Assembly (NCBI GenBank): GCA_934667815.1
Contig: CAKUMO010000006.1
Location: forward strand, 1-64,000
DNA: 64,000 nt
Direction: 5' to 3'
Source of the DNA: an uncultured Oscillospiraceae bacterium
GTDB taxonomy: Bacteria > Bacillota > Clostridia > Oscillospirales > Oscillospiraceae
The notes under the pieces were generated by a model, which did no database searches, was not told the origin of the DNA, and saw only the letters and a list, made by a program, of their open reading frames with translations. Numbering within the stretch: position 1 is the first letter of the stretch; every line of letters starts with the position of its first letter. Below, piece after piece: positions 8,559 through 16,957 of this stretch. The position numbers were made by a program, and so were the translations under genes.

Positions 8559-8722
8559 TGCGGCCGAAAACGAATTTCAGTAGCACCGCCAAAGCACGGG
8601 CGGCACACGCCCTTTTGTTTATACAAATTAACGACAAGTTTATCAAATCATATGATTCCGATGACACGATCCGGCGGCATAGTTTGCGCATAACTGCAAA
8701 CACTAGCGCGGGAGGGAAATCC

Positions 8723-9400
8723 ATGCTGATCTCATTTCTGCGCACATTACTATTATATATCGTTCTTGTGCTGACGGTGCGCCTGATGGGCAAACGCCAG
8801 ATCGGGGAGATGGAGCCGTCGGAGTTTGTCGTGACCATGCTCATTGCCAATCTGGCTGCGATTCCCATGCAGGACACGGCGATCCCGCTTCTCAGCGGAC
8901 TGGTGCCCATTCTGGTCATCCTCGGCGTGGAGCTGATCCTTGCGGTGCTGTCGCTGCGGTGCATTCGGATACGCAGCTTTTTCTGCGGGAAACCCATAGT
9001 TCTGATGGAAAACGGGAAGATCATAGAGAAAAACCTGCAAAAAACGCGCGTCAATCTCGATGAGCTGACCATGCATCTGCGGGAAAAAGATATTTTTGAC
9101 CTGACGGAGGTCAAATATGCAATTTTGGAGACGAACGGCCAGCTTTCCACGCTGCTCTATGCGAAGGATCGACCGGCGAGCGCCAAGGATGCGGCTATCC
9201 GCGCGACGGAAACGGAGCTGCCGGTGACGCTGATCTCCGGCGGCAAGGTGCTCGACGAGAATCTCGCAATTGCAAAGAAAGACCGCGCGTGGCTGGAGGC
9301 GGAGCTGAAAAAACGCGCCTGCACGGTGCGCAGCACGCTGCTTTTAACGGTGGACGCGGCGGGCAAAGTCTATCTTGTGCGCAGGGAGGATGTCAGATGA
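8723..9400 (+). CDS. YetF-family membrane protein (DUF421)
   Basis: A 225-residue protein starting at 8723, where GGGAGG precedes the ATG; an upstream in-frame ATG at 8516 has no such site. The N-terminal half has about three membrane helices with the family signature VRLMGKRQIGEMEPSEFVV. The C-terminal half is a soluble domain with NLDELTMHLREK and DLTEVKYAILETNG. In Bacillus, YetF and its relatives affect spore germination and envelope behaviour through an unknown mechanism. The gene overlaps the next by 4 bases, and the DUF421-DUF4363 pair is recurrent in Clostridia. Confidence 0.9.
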   Translation: MLISFLRTLLLYIVLVLTVRLMGKRQIGEMEPSEFVVTMLIANLAAIPMQDTAIPLLSGLVPILVILGVELILAVLSLRCIRIRSFFCGKPIVLMENGKIIEKNLQKTRVNLDELTMHLREKDIFDLTEVKYAILETNGQLSTLLYAKDRPASAKDAAIRATETELPVTLISGGKVLDENLAIAKKDRAWLEAELKKRACTVRSTLLLTVDAAGKVYLVRREDVR

Positions 9401-9795
9401 AGTATTTTTACACCGGCCTTGCGGTACTGGCCGTTTTGCTGGCGGCGAGCCTTTGGTGCAACACGCTGATTGCCGGGAGCACGGAGCATGCACTGGCCGC
9501 GCTGGATGATGCGCTTGCGGCCTTCGACGCAGGCGACGCCGAGACCGCCGCCGCAGATGCTGCCCTTGCGCAGGCTCACTGGCAGGAAAAAAGCAAATTT
9601 TTAAGCGCGGTTCTGAGTCACGAGGAGCTGGACGAGATCGAAAATGCCTTTACCGCGCTGGATTCCTATACTAAAACGCAGTCGGATGAAGAATTTCGCC
9701 GAAGCTGTGCCGAGCTGCTGTTCCGCCTGCGGCACATCACGCAGCGCGATGTGCCGTTCTACTACAATTTCTTCACACGCGTCATTGGGGCTTGA
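9397..9795 (+). CDS. DUF4363-type membrane-anchored protein
   Basis: A 132-residue protein with one N-terminal membrane helix (about 5-25) and an alpha-helical, Ala/Glu-rich remainder containing AHWQEKSKFLSAVLSHEELDEIE and a conserved-looking C-terminal block. It resembles DUF4363 proteins that accompany YetF. It starts within the YetF stop (ATGA overlap) and is probably made with it, outside the membrane. Function unknown. Confidence 0.75.
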   Translation: MKYFYTGLAVLAVLLAASLWCNTLIAGSTEHALAALDDALAAFDAGDAETAAADAALAQAHWQEKSKFLSAVLSHEELDEIENAFTALDSYTKTQSDEEFRRSCAELLFRLRHITQRDVPFYYNFFTRVIGA

Positions 9796-9820
9796 CCCCC
9801 TTGCGGCAATCGGATATAAT
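9792..9820 (+). promoter_or_regulatory. Promoter of argD-argF
   Basis: TTGACC (9792-9797) and TATAAT (9815-9820) are 17 bases apart. The -35 overlaps the stop codon of the DUF4363 gene. Confidence 0.75.
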
Positions 9821-9873
9821 AGCAGCAGCAGTCTCCCTGTCTTGCCGCAGGGACTACATATGGAGGCATTCTC

Positions 9874-11037
9874 ATGACCACACAACAGCTAGACCGGCAA
9901 TATGTCGCGCACACCTACAACCGCTTCCCGCTGGAAATTGCCGGCGGCAAAGGCTCGACGGTTCTGGGCGCGGACGGTCGGGAATACATCGATCTCGGCA
10001 GCGGCATCGCCGTGAATATCTTCGGCCTGTGCGACGAGCCGTGGCAGCAGGCCGTCACACAGCAGCTTGGGAAATTCCAGCACACATCCAATCTTTACTA
10101 CTCCGCGCCTGTGGCGCAGCTTGCGCAGATGCTCTGCCAGCGCACCGGAATGTCGAAGGTGTTTTTCTCCAATTCCGGTCTGGAGGCCAACGAGTGCGCG
10201 GTCAAGGCCGCACGCAAATGGGGCTGCACGCGCAAGGGTGCGGACTATTATAACATTATCACGTTGAAAAAGAGCTTCCACGGCCGCAGCATTGCCATGC
10301 TGGCCGCGACCGGGCAGGAGCACTATCACGAGCAGTTTCAGCCGCTCCCCGGCGGGTTCCTCTATGCTGACACGGGGGATGCCGAGGGGCTGGAGCGCCT
10401 GATCTCAGAGAATCCCTGCGCGGCGATTATGATCGAGGTTGTGCAGGGGGAGGGCGGCGTGACGCCCATCGGGCAGAAATTTGCCTCGCAGATCGCCGCG
10501 CTGGCGGAAAAGTACGATCTGCTGCTCATTGCCGACGAGGTGCAGATCGGCAACGGCCGCAGCGGCAAGCTCTACGGCTACATGCAGTACGGCCTCAAGC
10601 CCGATCTGGTGACCACGGCCAAGGGGCTGGGCGGCGGTCTGCCCATCGGTGCGACGCTCTTTTCCGAACGCGTGCAGGACGTTTTCTCCCCCGGCGACCA
10701 CGGTTCGACCTTCGGCGGCAATGCAGCCTGCTGCGCAGGTGCGGTGAATATTCTCAGCCGCATCGATGCGCCGCTGCTGTCCGGCGTGGACGAGCGCTCG
10801 GCGTACATCCTTTCTGAATTGACCGGCGCAAAGGGCATCAAGGACGTGCGCGGTATGGGCCTGATGCTCGGCTTCGAGCCGGAGCAGCCTGCCCGTGCCT
10901 TTGCCGAAACGCTTCTGAAAAACGGCGTGCTCGTCACAACCGCCAAGCAGATGATCCGTCTGCTGCCTGCGCTGAATATACCCATGGAACAATTAAAAAC
11001 CGCCGTGCAGATCATCAAACGCTGCGCGGCTGAATGA
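9874..11037 (+). CDS. argD: Acetylornithine aminotransferase (class III PLP)
   Basis: A 387-residue PLP enzyme converting N-acetylglutamate semialdehyde to N-acetylornithine with glutamate as amino donor; it may also act on the succinyl-diaminopimelate substrate. Seen are the substrate-binding [17 protein letters not shown] (about 109-125), the aspartate that contacts PLP in [16 protein letters not shown], and the PLP lysine in [14 protein letters not shown]. The GGAGG site lies 8 bases before the ATG. Pairing with argF 11 bases downstream supports the arginine assignment. Confidence 0.93.
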   Translation: MTTQQLDRQYVAHTYNRFPLEIAGGKGSTVLGADGREYIDLGSGIAVNIFGLCDEPWQQAVTQQLGKFQHTSNLYYSAPVAQLAQMLCQRTGMSKVFFSNSGLEANECAVKAARKWGCTRKGADYYNIITLKKSFHGRSIAMLAATGQEHYHEQFQPLPGGFLYADTGDAEGLERLISENPCAAIMIEVVQGEGGVTPIGQKFASQIAALAEKYDLLLIADEVQIGNGRSGKLYGYMQYGLKPDLVTTAKGLGGGLPIGATLFSERVQDVFSPGDHGSTFGGNAACCAGAVNILSRIDAPLLSGVDERSAYILSELTGAKGIKDVRGMGLMLGFEPEQPARAFAETLLKNGVLVTTAKQMIRLLPALNIPMEQLKTAVQIIKRCAAE

Positions 11038-11048
11038 GGAGGACAACT

Positions 11049-12032
11049 ATGAATCTCAAAGGACGCAGCTTTCTGACCCTGTTGGACTTTACGCCGGAGG
11101 AGATCACCGGCCTGATCGACCTTGCAGCCGATCTGAAAATGCAGAAAAAGGCCGGCATCCCGCATGACACGCTCAAGGGCAAATCCATCGCACTGATTTT
11201 TGAAAAAACCTCCACGCGTACGCGCTGTTCCTTCGAGGTTGCGGCCTATGACCTTGGGATGCACGTCACCTATCTTGACCCGACCGGCTCGCAGATCGGC
11301 AAGAAAGAGTCTATCGCGGATACTGCGCGTGTCCTCGGCCGTCTGTACGACGGGATTGAGTACCGCGGCTTCGGCCAGAGCATCGTAGAGGAGCTGGCAA
11401 AGTACGCGGGCGTTCCCGTCTGGAACGGCCTGACCAATGAATTCCACCCGACGCAGATCCTGGCCGACATGCTGACCATCCGTGAGCATCTCGGCACGCT
11501 CAAGGGTAAAAAATTCGTGTTCATGGGCGACTGCCGCTATAACATGGCAAATTCCCTCATGGTTGGCTGTGCAAAGCTCGGCCTGCACTTCACGGCCTGC
11601 GGCCCGGAGGGCTATTTCCCCGATCCCGCGTTGATCGCTCGCTGCGAAGCCGTTGCCGCCGAGACCGGCGCGACGCTCTCCTTCGAGACCGACCCCGTCA
11701 AGGCGACCGCCGGCGCCGATGTGATCTACACGGACGTGTGGGTCTCCATGGGTGAGCCGATGGAGGCGTGGAAAGAACGTCTGGAGGTCATGCTGCCTTA
11801 TCAGGTCAATGCCGCACTTATGAAGAACGCCGGGCAGCAGGCTGTGTTCATGCACTGTCTGCCCGCCTTCCACGATCTGAACACCGGCATCGGCCGCCAG
11901 ATCGGCCAGCAGTTCCATCTTGACGCGTTGGAGGTCACGGACGAAGTCTTTGAAGGCCCCCAGTCCATCGTTTTCGACGAGGCCGAAAACCGTATGCACA
12001 CCATCAAGGCGGTGCTGAAGGCCACACTCTGA
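11049..12032 (+). CDS. argF: Ornithine carbamoyltransferase
   Basis: A 327-residue transcarbamoylase making citrulline from ornithine and carbamoyl phosphate. The carbamoyl phosphate motif STRTR lies near 55, the HPTQ motif near 134, and HCLPAF near 270 provides the ornithine-site cysteine. The ATG at 11049 follows AGGAGG at 11037-11042; a start 15 bases earlier would put that site inside the gene. Together with argD and no arcA or arcC nearby, a biosynthetic role is more likely than arginine catabolism. Confidence 0.95.
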   Translation: MNLKGRSFLTLLDFTPEEITGLIDLAADLKMQKKAGIPHDTLKGKSIALIFEKTSTRTRCSFEVAAYDLGMHVTYLDPTGSQIGKKESIADTARVLGRLYDGIEYRGFGQSIVEELAKYAGVPVWNGLTNEFHPTQILADMLTIREHLGTLKGKKFVFMGDCRYNMANSLMVGCAKLGLHFTACGPEGYFPDPALIARCEAVAAETGATLSFETDPVKATAGADVIYTDVWVSMGEPMEAWKERLEVMLPYQVNAALMKNAGQQAVFMHCLPAFHDLNTGIGRQIGQQFHLDALEVTDEVFEGPQSIVFDEAENRMHTIKAVLKATL

Positions 12033-12057
12033 TTTCGCCATTGCGGAACCGAGAGGG

Positions 12058-12086
12058 TTGTTTTTTTAAAAGAGCTACGCTATAAT
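12058..12086 (+). promoter_or_regulatory. Promoter of the ABC transporter operon
   Basis: TTGTTT (12058-12063) and TATAAT (12081-12086) are spaced by 17 bases. Transcription would start near 12093 and give a leader of about 205 nucleotides before the permease. Confidence 0.75.
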
Positions 12087-12092
12087 TATTAA

Positions 12093-12235
12093 AAATTGTG
12101 TTTCCGAGTCTGCGGCGCTAAAGAGCTGCTCCACGCGCCGCAGACCTGCGCATTGTGCGCAAAGGGTTTTGCCGGAAACGGCAGAGCCTTCCGTGCTTGA
12201 GAAGGAAGCAAATGAGAGGCCTTGGAACAGGTTTC
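12093..12235 (+). ncRNA. Structured leader RNA, candidate riboswitch
   Basis: The leader can fold as a closed multi-branch RNA. P1 pairs TGTTTCC (12099-12105) with GGAACA (12224-12229) with one bulge. P2 is an 11-bp stem, 12108-12118 with 12135-12145. P3 pairs TGCGCA (12147-12152) with TGCGCA (12156-12161). P4 is TGCCG-GAAA-CGGCA (12170-12183). P5 pairs CCTTC (12187-12191) with GAAGG (12201-12205). An intrinsic terminator follows directly. This layout, ahead of a metal or cofactor transporter, is that of a riboswitch. It lacks the cobalamin riboswitch core. A molybdenum-cofactor-type RNA is one hypothesis, but I cannot confirm the family. Confidence 0.55.
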
Positions 12236-12240
12236 TTTTG

Positions 12241-12276
12241 TGCGCCGTTTTCTCAAGAGAACGGCGCATTTTGTTT
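12241..12276 (+). terminator. Leader terminator before the transporter genes
   Basis: TGCGCCGT (12241-12248) pairs with ACGGCGCA (12261-12268), extended by TCTC/GAGA around an AA loop and followed by TTTTGTTT. It lies 22 bases before the first start codon, so read-through must be regulated for the operon to be expressed. Confidence 0.75.
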
Positions 12277-12297
12277 ATCTGAAGGGAGGAGAACGGT

Positions 12298-13314
12298 ATG
12301 AAAAAAGAGTCCGCGCGCGCGAACCGCACACTGCTGGTGCTTGCGGTTTTCCTGCTTGCGCTGTTTCTTGTCTCCTTCTGGTTCGGGCGCTACGGCGTGG
12401 ACATCCCGACAACCTGCCGCATCCTGCTCTCGCGCATTTTTCCGCTGGAGAAAAACTGGGACCCCAATCTCGAGACCGCCGTCGTCAACATTCGTCTGCC
12501 GCGCATCCTGCTTGCCTGCCTCGTCGGCTGCTGCCTGTCCACGGCAGGCGCGGCCTATCAGGGTGTGTTCCAGAACCCCATGGCCTCGCCGGACATTCTC
12601 GGCGCGTCTGCGGGCGCGGCCTTCGGTGCGGCGCTGGCGATTTTGCTGGGCGCGGACAACGTCGGCATTACAATCTCAGCCTTCTCCTTTTCCCTCGGAA
12701 CGGTCGCGCTCGTGTATCTTATAAGCCAGCGTGCGCAGGGTAAACGCATTTTGAACCTTGTGCTGGCTGGTATGGTCGTCAGCTCACTCTTTAATGCCGG
12801 AACGTCCTATCTCAAGCTGGTCGCGGATCCGAGCAATCAGCTTCCGGCCATTACATACTGGCTCATGGGCAGCCTCAGCGGCGTTACGATGAAAAAAGTC
12901 CTGGCGATCCTGCCGGTTATGGCGCTCGGCCTGGTACCGCTGTTCCTGCTGCGCTGGAAGATCAATCTGCTCACATTGGGCGACGAGGAGGCACAGGCTA
13001 TGGGCGTGCATCCGACGCGTCTGCGCTTTGTGATCGTCATCTGTGCGACGCTCGTGACCTCGGCCTCCATCTCCGTGGCCGGTACCATCGGCTGGGTCGG
13101 CCTTGTCATCCCGCATCTTTGCCGCAAGCTCACGGGCAGCAATTTTAAAAAGCTCCTGCCTGCGGCGATGCTCGCCGGTGCGGCGTTTTTGCTGCTGGTA
13201 GACGATCTTTCGCGCAATCTTTTGGCAACGGAGATCCCCATCGGCATTCTCACAGCGTTCATCGGCGCACCCTTTTTCCTGTATATGCTGCTGCGCAAGG
13301 AGGGGGTACACTGA
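12298..13314 (+). CDS. FecCD-family ABC transporter permease
   Basis: A 338-residue polytopic membrane protein of the BtuC/FecCD/FhuB class (about 9-10 helices). Family motifs are RLPRILLACLVG near 63, GAAYQGVFQNPMASPDILGASAGA (about 84-107) and the ATPase-contact region LGDEEAQAMGV near 227, followed by GTIGWVGLVIPH. Such permeases import iron-siderophores, haem, cobalamin or, in MolB-type systems, molybdate or tungstate. It works as a homodimer with the ATPase encoded immediately downstream. It is the first gene after the structured leader and its GGGAGG site. Confidence 0.93.
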   Translation: MKKESARANRTLLVLAVFLLALFLVSFWFGRYGVDIPTTCRILLSRIFPLEKNWDPNLETAVVNIRLPRILLACLVGCCLSTAGAAYQGVFQNPMASPDILGASAGAAFGAALAILLGADNVGITISAFSFSLGTVALVYLISQRAQGKRILNLVLAGMVVSSLFNAGTSYLKLVADPSNQLPAITYWLMGSLSGVTMKKVLAILPVMALGLVPLFLLRWKINLLTLGDEEAQAMGVHPTRLRFVIVICATLVTSASISVAGTIGWVGLVIPHLCRKLTGSNFKKLLPAAMLAGAAFLLLVDDLSRNLLATEIPIGILTAFIGAPFFLYMLLRKEGVH

Positions 13315-14084
13315 TGCTCGAGGTTCAGAATCTTCGCTTTTCCTTTGGCGCGCGCGAGGTCTTGAAGGGCGTTTCCTTTGCGGCCACGGAGAACGAGCTG
13401 ATCTTTTTGCTCGGCGCGAACGGCGCGGGCAAGACCACGCTGTTTCGCTGCATGCTCGGCCTGCTTCACGGCTATCACGGCAAGATCCTGCTGAACGGGC
13501 AGAATGTCGAGTCGCTTCCCGCCAAGGAGCTGGCGCGGCGTGTGGCCTACATTCCGCAGTTTCACAACCCCGTCTTTGCCTATACCGCGCTGGACATGGT
13601 GCTCATGGGCACGAATCACCGTCTGTCTACCTTTGCTTCGCCCGGCCGCCGCGAACGCGAGACGGCCATGCAGGCTATGGTGCAGCTCGGCATCGAGGAA
13701 TTTGCCGGGCGCAATTTTCAGGAGCTTTCCGGCGGAGAACAGCAGCTCGTGCTGGTGGCGCGCGGTCTGGCGCAGGAGGCGAAGATTCTTCTGATGGACG
13801 AGCCGACCTCGGCGCTGGACTACGGCAATCAGCTCCGTGTGCTGGAAAAGGTCTCCGCGCTGAGTGCGCAGGGATATACGATCCTGCTCTCCTGCCACAA
13901 TCCGCAGCTTGCCATGCTCTACGCCCGCCGCGTCATCGCCCTGCACGACGGCGGAATCGCCGCAGACGGCCCGCCCGAGACGGCGCTCGACCCGCAGCTC
14001 ATTCGGCTGCTCTACGGCGTTGAGGCGAATTTTCTGCAAACGCCGGACGGCGTCCTGATCGCTCCGGCACATAAGAACCCGTAA
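13314..14084 (+). CDS. FecE/BtuD-type ABC transporter ATPase
   Basis: A 256-residue nucleotide-binding subunit. Walker A is GANGAGKTT (36-44), the Q-loop lies in AYIPQFHNP, the signature is LSGGEQQ near 140, Walker B is ILLMDEPTSALD and the switch histidine is in LLSCHNP. The start codon overlaps the permease stop. The type matches importers of metal chelates or cofactors. Confidence 0.94.
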   Translation: MLEVQNLRFSFGAREVLKGVSFAATENELIFLLGANGAGKTTLFRCMLGLLHGYHGKILLNGQNVESLPAKELARRVAYIPQFHNPVFAYTALDMVLMGTNHRLSTFASPGRRERETAMQAMVQLGIEEFAGRNFQELSGGEQQLVLVARGLAQEAKILLMDEPTSALDYGNQLRVLEKVSALSAQGYTILLSCHNPQLAMLYARRVIALHDGGIAADGPPETALDPQLIRLLYGVEANFLQTPDGVLIAPAHKNP

Positions 14085-14126
14085 ACCTCGGAGGTTCTCC
14101 GAAAAAATATTAAAAGAGGTATGATT

Positions 14127-15245
14127 ATGAAAAAACTGCTGTCCCTCCTGCTTGCGCTCGCGCTGGTGTTTTCCTTGGCGGCCTGCGCGGCAAACGAGCC
14201 TGCGCCGTCGTCAACGCCTACGATTTCCGACCCGGCGAGCGAGGCACCCGAATCCAGCAGCGAAACACCCGAACCGGAGACAAAACGCTTCACCGACTCC
14301 CTCGGCCGCGAGGTCGAGCTGCCATACCATGTGACCAAGGTCGCCGTTTCCGGCCCTCTGGCGCAGATCGTGCTCTTTGCCCTCTGCCCGGACAAGCTGG
14401 TCGGTATTGCCAGCCAGTGGGATAAAAGCGCGGAAGCCTATCTTGCAACCGAGTATTATAACCTGCCTGTTCTCGGCCAGCTTTACGGCGGCAAGGGCGA
14501 GCTGAATCCGGAGGAACTGCTGGCCTCCGGTGCGGAGGTCGTCATCGACGTCGGCGAACCGAAAAAGACCGCCAAAGAAGATCTGGACGCGCTTCAGGAG
14601 CAGACCGGCATTCCCTTTGTGCACATCACTGCGATGACCGACAGCACCGGCAATGCGTATCGGATGCTGGGCGAGCTTTTGGACATGCCCGAGGAGGCCG
14701 AAGCGCTGGCTGTCTACTGCGACGAGCATTATAAAACGATCACCGAGATCGCGGGCAAGGTTGAGAAGGTCAAGCTCCTGTACCTGCTTGGCGATACCGG
14801 CCTGAACGTCATCGCCAAGGGTTCTTACCATGCCGAGATCATCGACTTGCTGGCCGATAATCTGGCCGTCGTCGAGTCTCCGTCCTCCAAGGGCAGCGGC
14901 AATGAGATCGATATGGAGCAGCTACTTGCGTGGAATCCTGACGTCATTCTCTTTGCGCCGGGCAGCATCTACGCCACCGTCGGTGAGGATGCCGCATGGC
15001 AGCAGCTCACCGCCATTCAGAACGGCGCGTATTACGAAGTCCCGATGGGGCCGTACAACTGGATGGGCTTCCCTCCGTCCGTGCAGCGCTATCTGGGAAT
15101 GCTCTGGATGGCTTCGCTTCTCTATCCGGATGCGGTCAATTATGACCTCAAGGCTGAGGTGCAGGAATATTTCCGCCTGTTCTACCACAGCGAGCTGACC
15201 GACGAGCAGTACACCGAGCTGGTTGCAAACTCCATCGGAAAGTAA
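14127..15245 (+). CDS. ABC transporter substrate-binding lipoprotein (MolA/FecB-like)
   Basis: A 372-residue class III (PF01497-type) binding protein. The signal peptide ends in a lipobox, LAAC at about 17-20, followed by a Ser/Pro/Glu-rich linker (about 25-55). The start is placed at 14127 because GAGG at 14116-14119 has 7-base spacing to it and almost none to the ATG at 14121. Two lobes joined by a helix follow. The region GPYNWMGFPPSVQRYLG near 310 recalls binding proteins of MolBCA-like molybdate/tungstate importers and related chelate importers. The ligand remains uncertain between oxyanion, siderophore and cobamide. Confidence 0.85.
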   Translation: MKKLLSLLLALALVFSLAACAANEPAPSSTPTISDPASEAPESSSETPEPETKRFTDSLGREVELPYHVTKVAVSGPLAQIVLFALCPDKLVGIASQWDKSAEAYLATEYYNLPVLGQLYGGKGELNPEELLASGAEVVIDVGEPKKTAKEDLDALQEQTGIPFVHITAMTDSTGNAYRMLGELLDMPEEAEALAVYCDEHYKTITEIAGKVEKVKLLYLLGDTGLNVIAKGSYHAEIIDLLADNLAVVESPSSKGSGNEIDMEQLLAWNPDVILFAPGSIYATVGEDAAWQQLTAIQNGAYYEVPMGPYNWMGFPPSVQRYLGMLWMASLLYPDAVNYDLKAEVQEYFRLFYHSELTDEQYTELVANSIGK

Positions 15246-15257
15246 GCGTTATTAAGA

Positions 15258-15291
15258 GTGCAAGCACGCCACGAAAGCGGCGCGCTTGCAT
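15258..15291. repeat. Hairpin copy 1 (terminator-like), duplicated at 15484-15517
   Basis: A 34-base sequence folds as GCAAGC-A-CGCC / GGCG-C-GCTTGC with one mismatch. An identical 34-base copy lies 226 bases further on. This copy follows the transporter stop by 12 bases but has no T-run. Confidence 0.8.
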
Positions 15292-15483
15292 GAATGTCAA
15301 AAAGCCTATCCGACCGAAAGTTACGGAGGGAAGGATAGCGTGAAAGGGAACCGTCAGGGTTCCCTTTCGCGTTCAATAACCCGCCGCAGCGGCCAAAATT
15401 GCAAAATAAAACTACAAATTTATATTTTGCAATTTTGCAGTCAGCTTGTCAAAAAAGTCCCGATGGACTTTTTTGACAAGCTG
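15292..15483. repeat. Gene-free insert of stacked palindromes between identical hairpins
   Basis: No plausible gene. In order: TGTCAAAAAG at the left end; CTATCC (15306-15311) with GGATAG (15333-15338); a 14-bp hairpin (15339-15352 with 15358-15371); AAAATTGCAAAATA (15395-15408) with TATTTTGCAATTTT (15423-15436); and a perfect 19-bp hairpin (15442-15460 with 15465-15483) whose arms contain TTGTCAAAAAAGTCC. The last two modules are shared with 24636-24704, and the TGTCAAAAAAGTCC module with 1195-1209. This marks a dispersed non-coding repeat family. Confidence 0.65.
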
Positions 15484-15520
15484 GTGCAAGCACGCCACGA
15501 AAGCGGCGCGCTTGCATTTT
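15484..15520 (+). terminator. Hairpin copy 2 with T-run
   Basis: This is the second exact copy of the 15258-15291 hairpin, here followed by TTTT (15517-15520). It looks like the original terminator of the transporter operon, now separated from it by the insert. Its last bases also provide the -35 of the next promoter. Confidence 0.7.
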
Positions 15521-15540
15521 AACGGGAATTTCGCTATAAT
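15512..15540 (+). promoter_or_regulatory. Promoter of the SprT-like gene
   Basis: TTGCAT (15512-15517) and TATAAT (15535-15540) are 17 bases apart. The -35 is the 3' arm of the terminator hairpin, so termination and initiation signals are fused. Confidence 0.7.
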
Positions 15541-15562
15541 CGTCCCGATGGGGGGCGGGATT

Positions 15563-16060
15563 ATGAAAGACTTGAAACAGCTTGCGGCAGCCTGCGAGGA
15601 AGATCTGCGGTCCGTTGGCATTCGTCCCGGCGCGGTCGTCTGCTGGAGGGTCAATACCCGCGCCAAAAGCCGCTGGGGACAGTGCCGTGAGCTTTCGCCC
15701 GGGCGATTTGAGATCAGCATCGCCGCGCAGCTTTTGCAGGACGATGTTTCCGATCAGGCGGCCAAGGACACCGTCCTGCATGAGCTGCTGCATACCGTTC
15801 GCGGCTGCGGCGGGCATACCGGCAAATGGGCGGAGCTTGCCGCGGCGGTCAATCGGCTTCTGCCGCAGTACACGATCAAGCGCACCGCCAGTCCGGAGGA
15901 AAAGGGACTTCCGGCAGCGCCGCGCCCACGCACCGACCGCTACATGGTGCGCTGCGTCCGCTGCGGTCGTGAGTTTTGCCGCGAGAAGCAGAGCAGGCTC
16001 ATTCAGCATCCTGAATGTTACCGTTGCACCTGCGGCGGCAAGATCGAACGGGTGAGATAA
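15563..16060 (+). CDS. SprT-like zinc metalloprotease-fold protein
   Basis: A 165-residue protein. A zincin motif HELLH (about 73-77) is followed by a second histidine in GHTGKW. The C-terminus is a zinc ribbon, CVRCGREFCREK...CYRCTCGGK. This matches SprT-like domains, related to the DNA-protein crosslink protease family, and also resembles YgjP/WLM-type metallopeptidases. Substrate and role are unknown. The ATG at 15563 is favoured by a G-rich site just upstream; an ATG 15 bases earlier is possible. Confidence 0.8.
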   Translation: MKDLKQLAAACEEDLRSVGIRPGAVVCWRVNTRAKSRWGQCRELSPGRFEISIAAQLLQDDVSDQAAKDTVLHELLHTVRGCGGHTGKWAELAAAVNRLLPQYTIKRTASPEEKGLPAAPRPRTDRYMVRCVRCGREFCREKQSRLIQHPECYRCTCGGKIERVR

Positions 16061-16065
16061 ATAAA

Positions 16066-16110
16066 CAGTGCCCAGCGGGATCAAAAATTCCTGCGGGGCA
16101 CTGCTTTTTA
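16066..16110. terminator. Bidirectional terminator between converging genes
   Basis: CAGTGCCC (16066-16073) and GGGCACTG (16096-16103) close a long, slightly imperfect stem followed by CTTTTTA on the plus strand and a T-rich run on the minus strand. It separates the SprT-like and HAD genes. Confidence 0.8.
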
Positions 16111-16947
16111 TAATATTCCTTCCAAAGATTCAATTGCGCCGGCGACCGCGCCCTCGCCGCAGGGCGCGGCGAAGCGATAGGGCCGCGTGCGCAGCGCGGG
16201 ATCGCAGTCGCCCGGGCAAAAGGCGAAGTCCGCCTCGTCCAGAAGCGGGAGATCGTTCGGGGCGTCTCCGATGCCCACGAGCGTTTTGCAGCCGAGCATT
16301 GCGGCCAGCCGGCGGGCGCTTGCGCCCTTGTCGCAGTCAATCGGCCAGCATTCGACGATGCGCCCCATGGAGCGCGCAACGTTGGCGCGCCCCTTGCAGA
16401 GTGTGCGCATTTGCGTTTCAATGCGGTCGAACTGCGCAAGGTCCTCCAAGCTCAGAGAATCGGCCGCGTCGTATTCCACCGCGCGGAACTTTCCATAGAC
16501 GACGAGCTTGACCCACGGCTGCGGGGCGGGGCCGTGGACGCAGGGCGCACCGCAGCGGCGCAGATATTCGTCGCGCAGCAGGTCTGCGGTGTAAGCGTAG
16601 CAGGTGTCCTTTGTCTGCACCTCGATGCGCACGTCGGAAAGCTGTGCCAGAAGCGCATCGAGAATCTCCTGCGCGTCGGCCGGGAGCGTGTAGGAAAACA
16701 GCAGCCGCGCCGAACGAAAATCGTAGCACACTGCGCCGTTGTACAGAAGGCACGGCGCGTTGATCGGCAGAAGCGGCACCCGGCTGCGAAACAGCGGAAT
16801 GCTGCGCCCGGACACGACGGAGAACGTCCCGCCCTCGCGGATGAAATACCGCAGCGCTTCGACGTTTCGGGCGGGGATGCTCCCGTCCATCGCGGAAATA
16901 GTGTGGTCGTAGTCGGACGCCAGAAGCACGCCCGTGAATTTTCCCAT
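16108..16947 (-). CDS. HAD-superfamily (Cof-type) phosphatase
   Basis: A 279-residue haloacid dehalogenase-like hydrolase of subclass IIB. Motif I is DYDHT near 11-15, where the family usually has DxDGT; motif II lies in SVVSGRS; motif III/IV is GIGDAPNDLPLLDEADF near 235. The cap domain lies between (about 85-190). Such enzymes dephosphorylate sugar phosphates or cofactors. The ATG at 16947 follows AAGGAGAA. It is the last gene of the minus-strand cluster, 10 bases after the nuclease gene. Confidence 0.85.
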   Translation of the reverse strand: MGKFTGVLLASDYDHTISAMDGSIPARNVEALRYFIREGGTFSVVSGRSIPLFRSRVPLLPINAPCLLYNGAVCYDFRSARLLFSYTLPADAQEILDALLAQLSDVRIEVQTKDTCYAYTADLLRDEYLRRCGAPCVHGPAPQPWVKLVVYGKFRAVEYDAADSLSLEDLAQFDRIETQMRTLCKGRANVARSMGRIVECWPIDCDKGASARRLAAMLGCKTLVGIGDAPNDLPLLDEADFAFCPGDCDPALRTRPYRFAAPCGEGAVAGAIESLEGIL

Positions 16948-16957
16948 GGTATTCTCC

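Noticed and set aside
8516..8722. Longer YetF start at 8516
   Set aside because: No ribosome site there, the added residues are not membrane-like, and it would overlap the glnN promoter. The ATG at 8723 fits the family.
10578..12041. Large minus-strand frame opposite argD-argF
   Set aside because: Spans two clear arginine genes in antisense and has no supporting motif.
12093..12235. Cobalamin riboswitch
   Set aside because: The conserved B12-box and core sequences are absent, although the operon type would fit.
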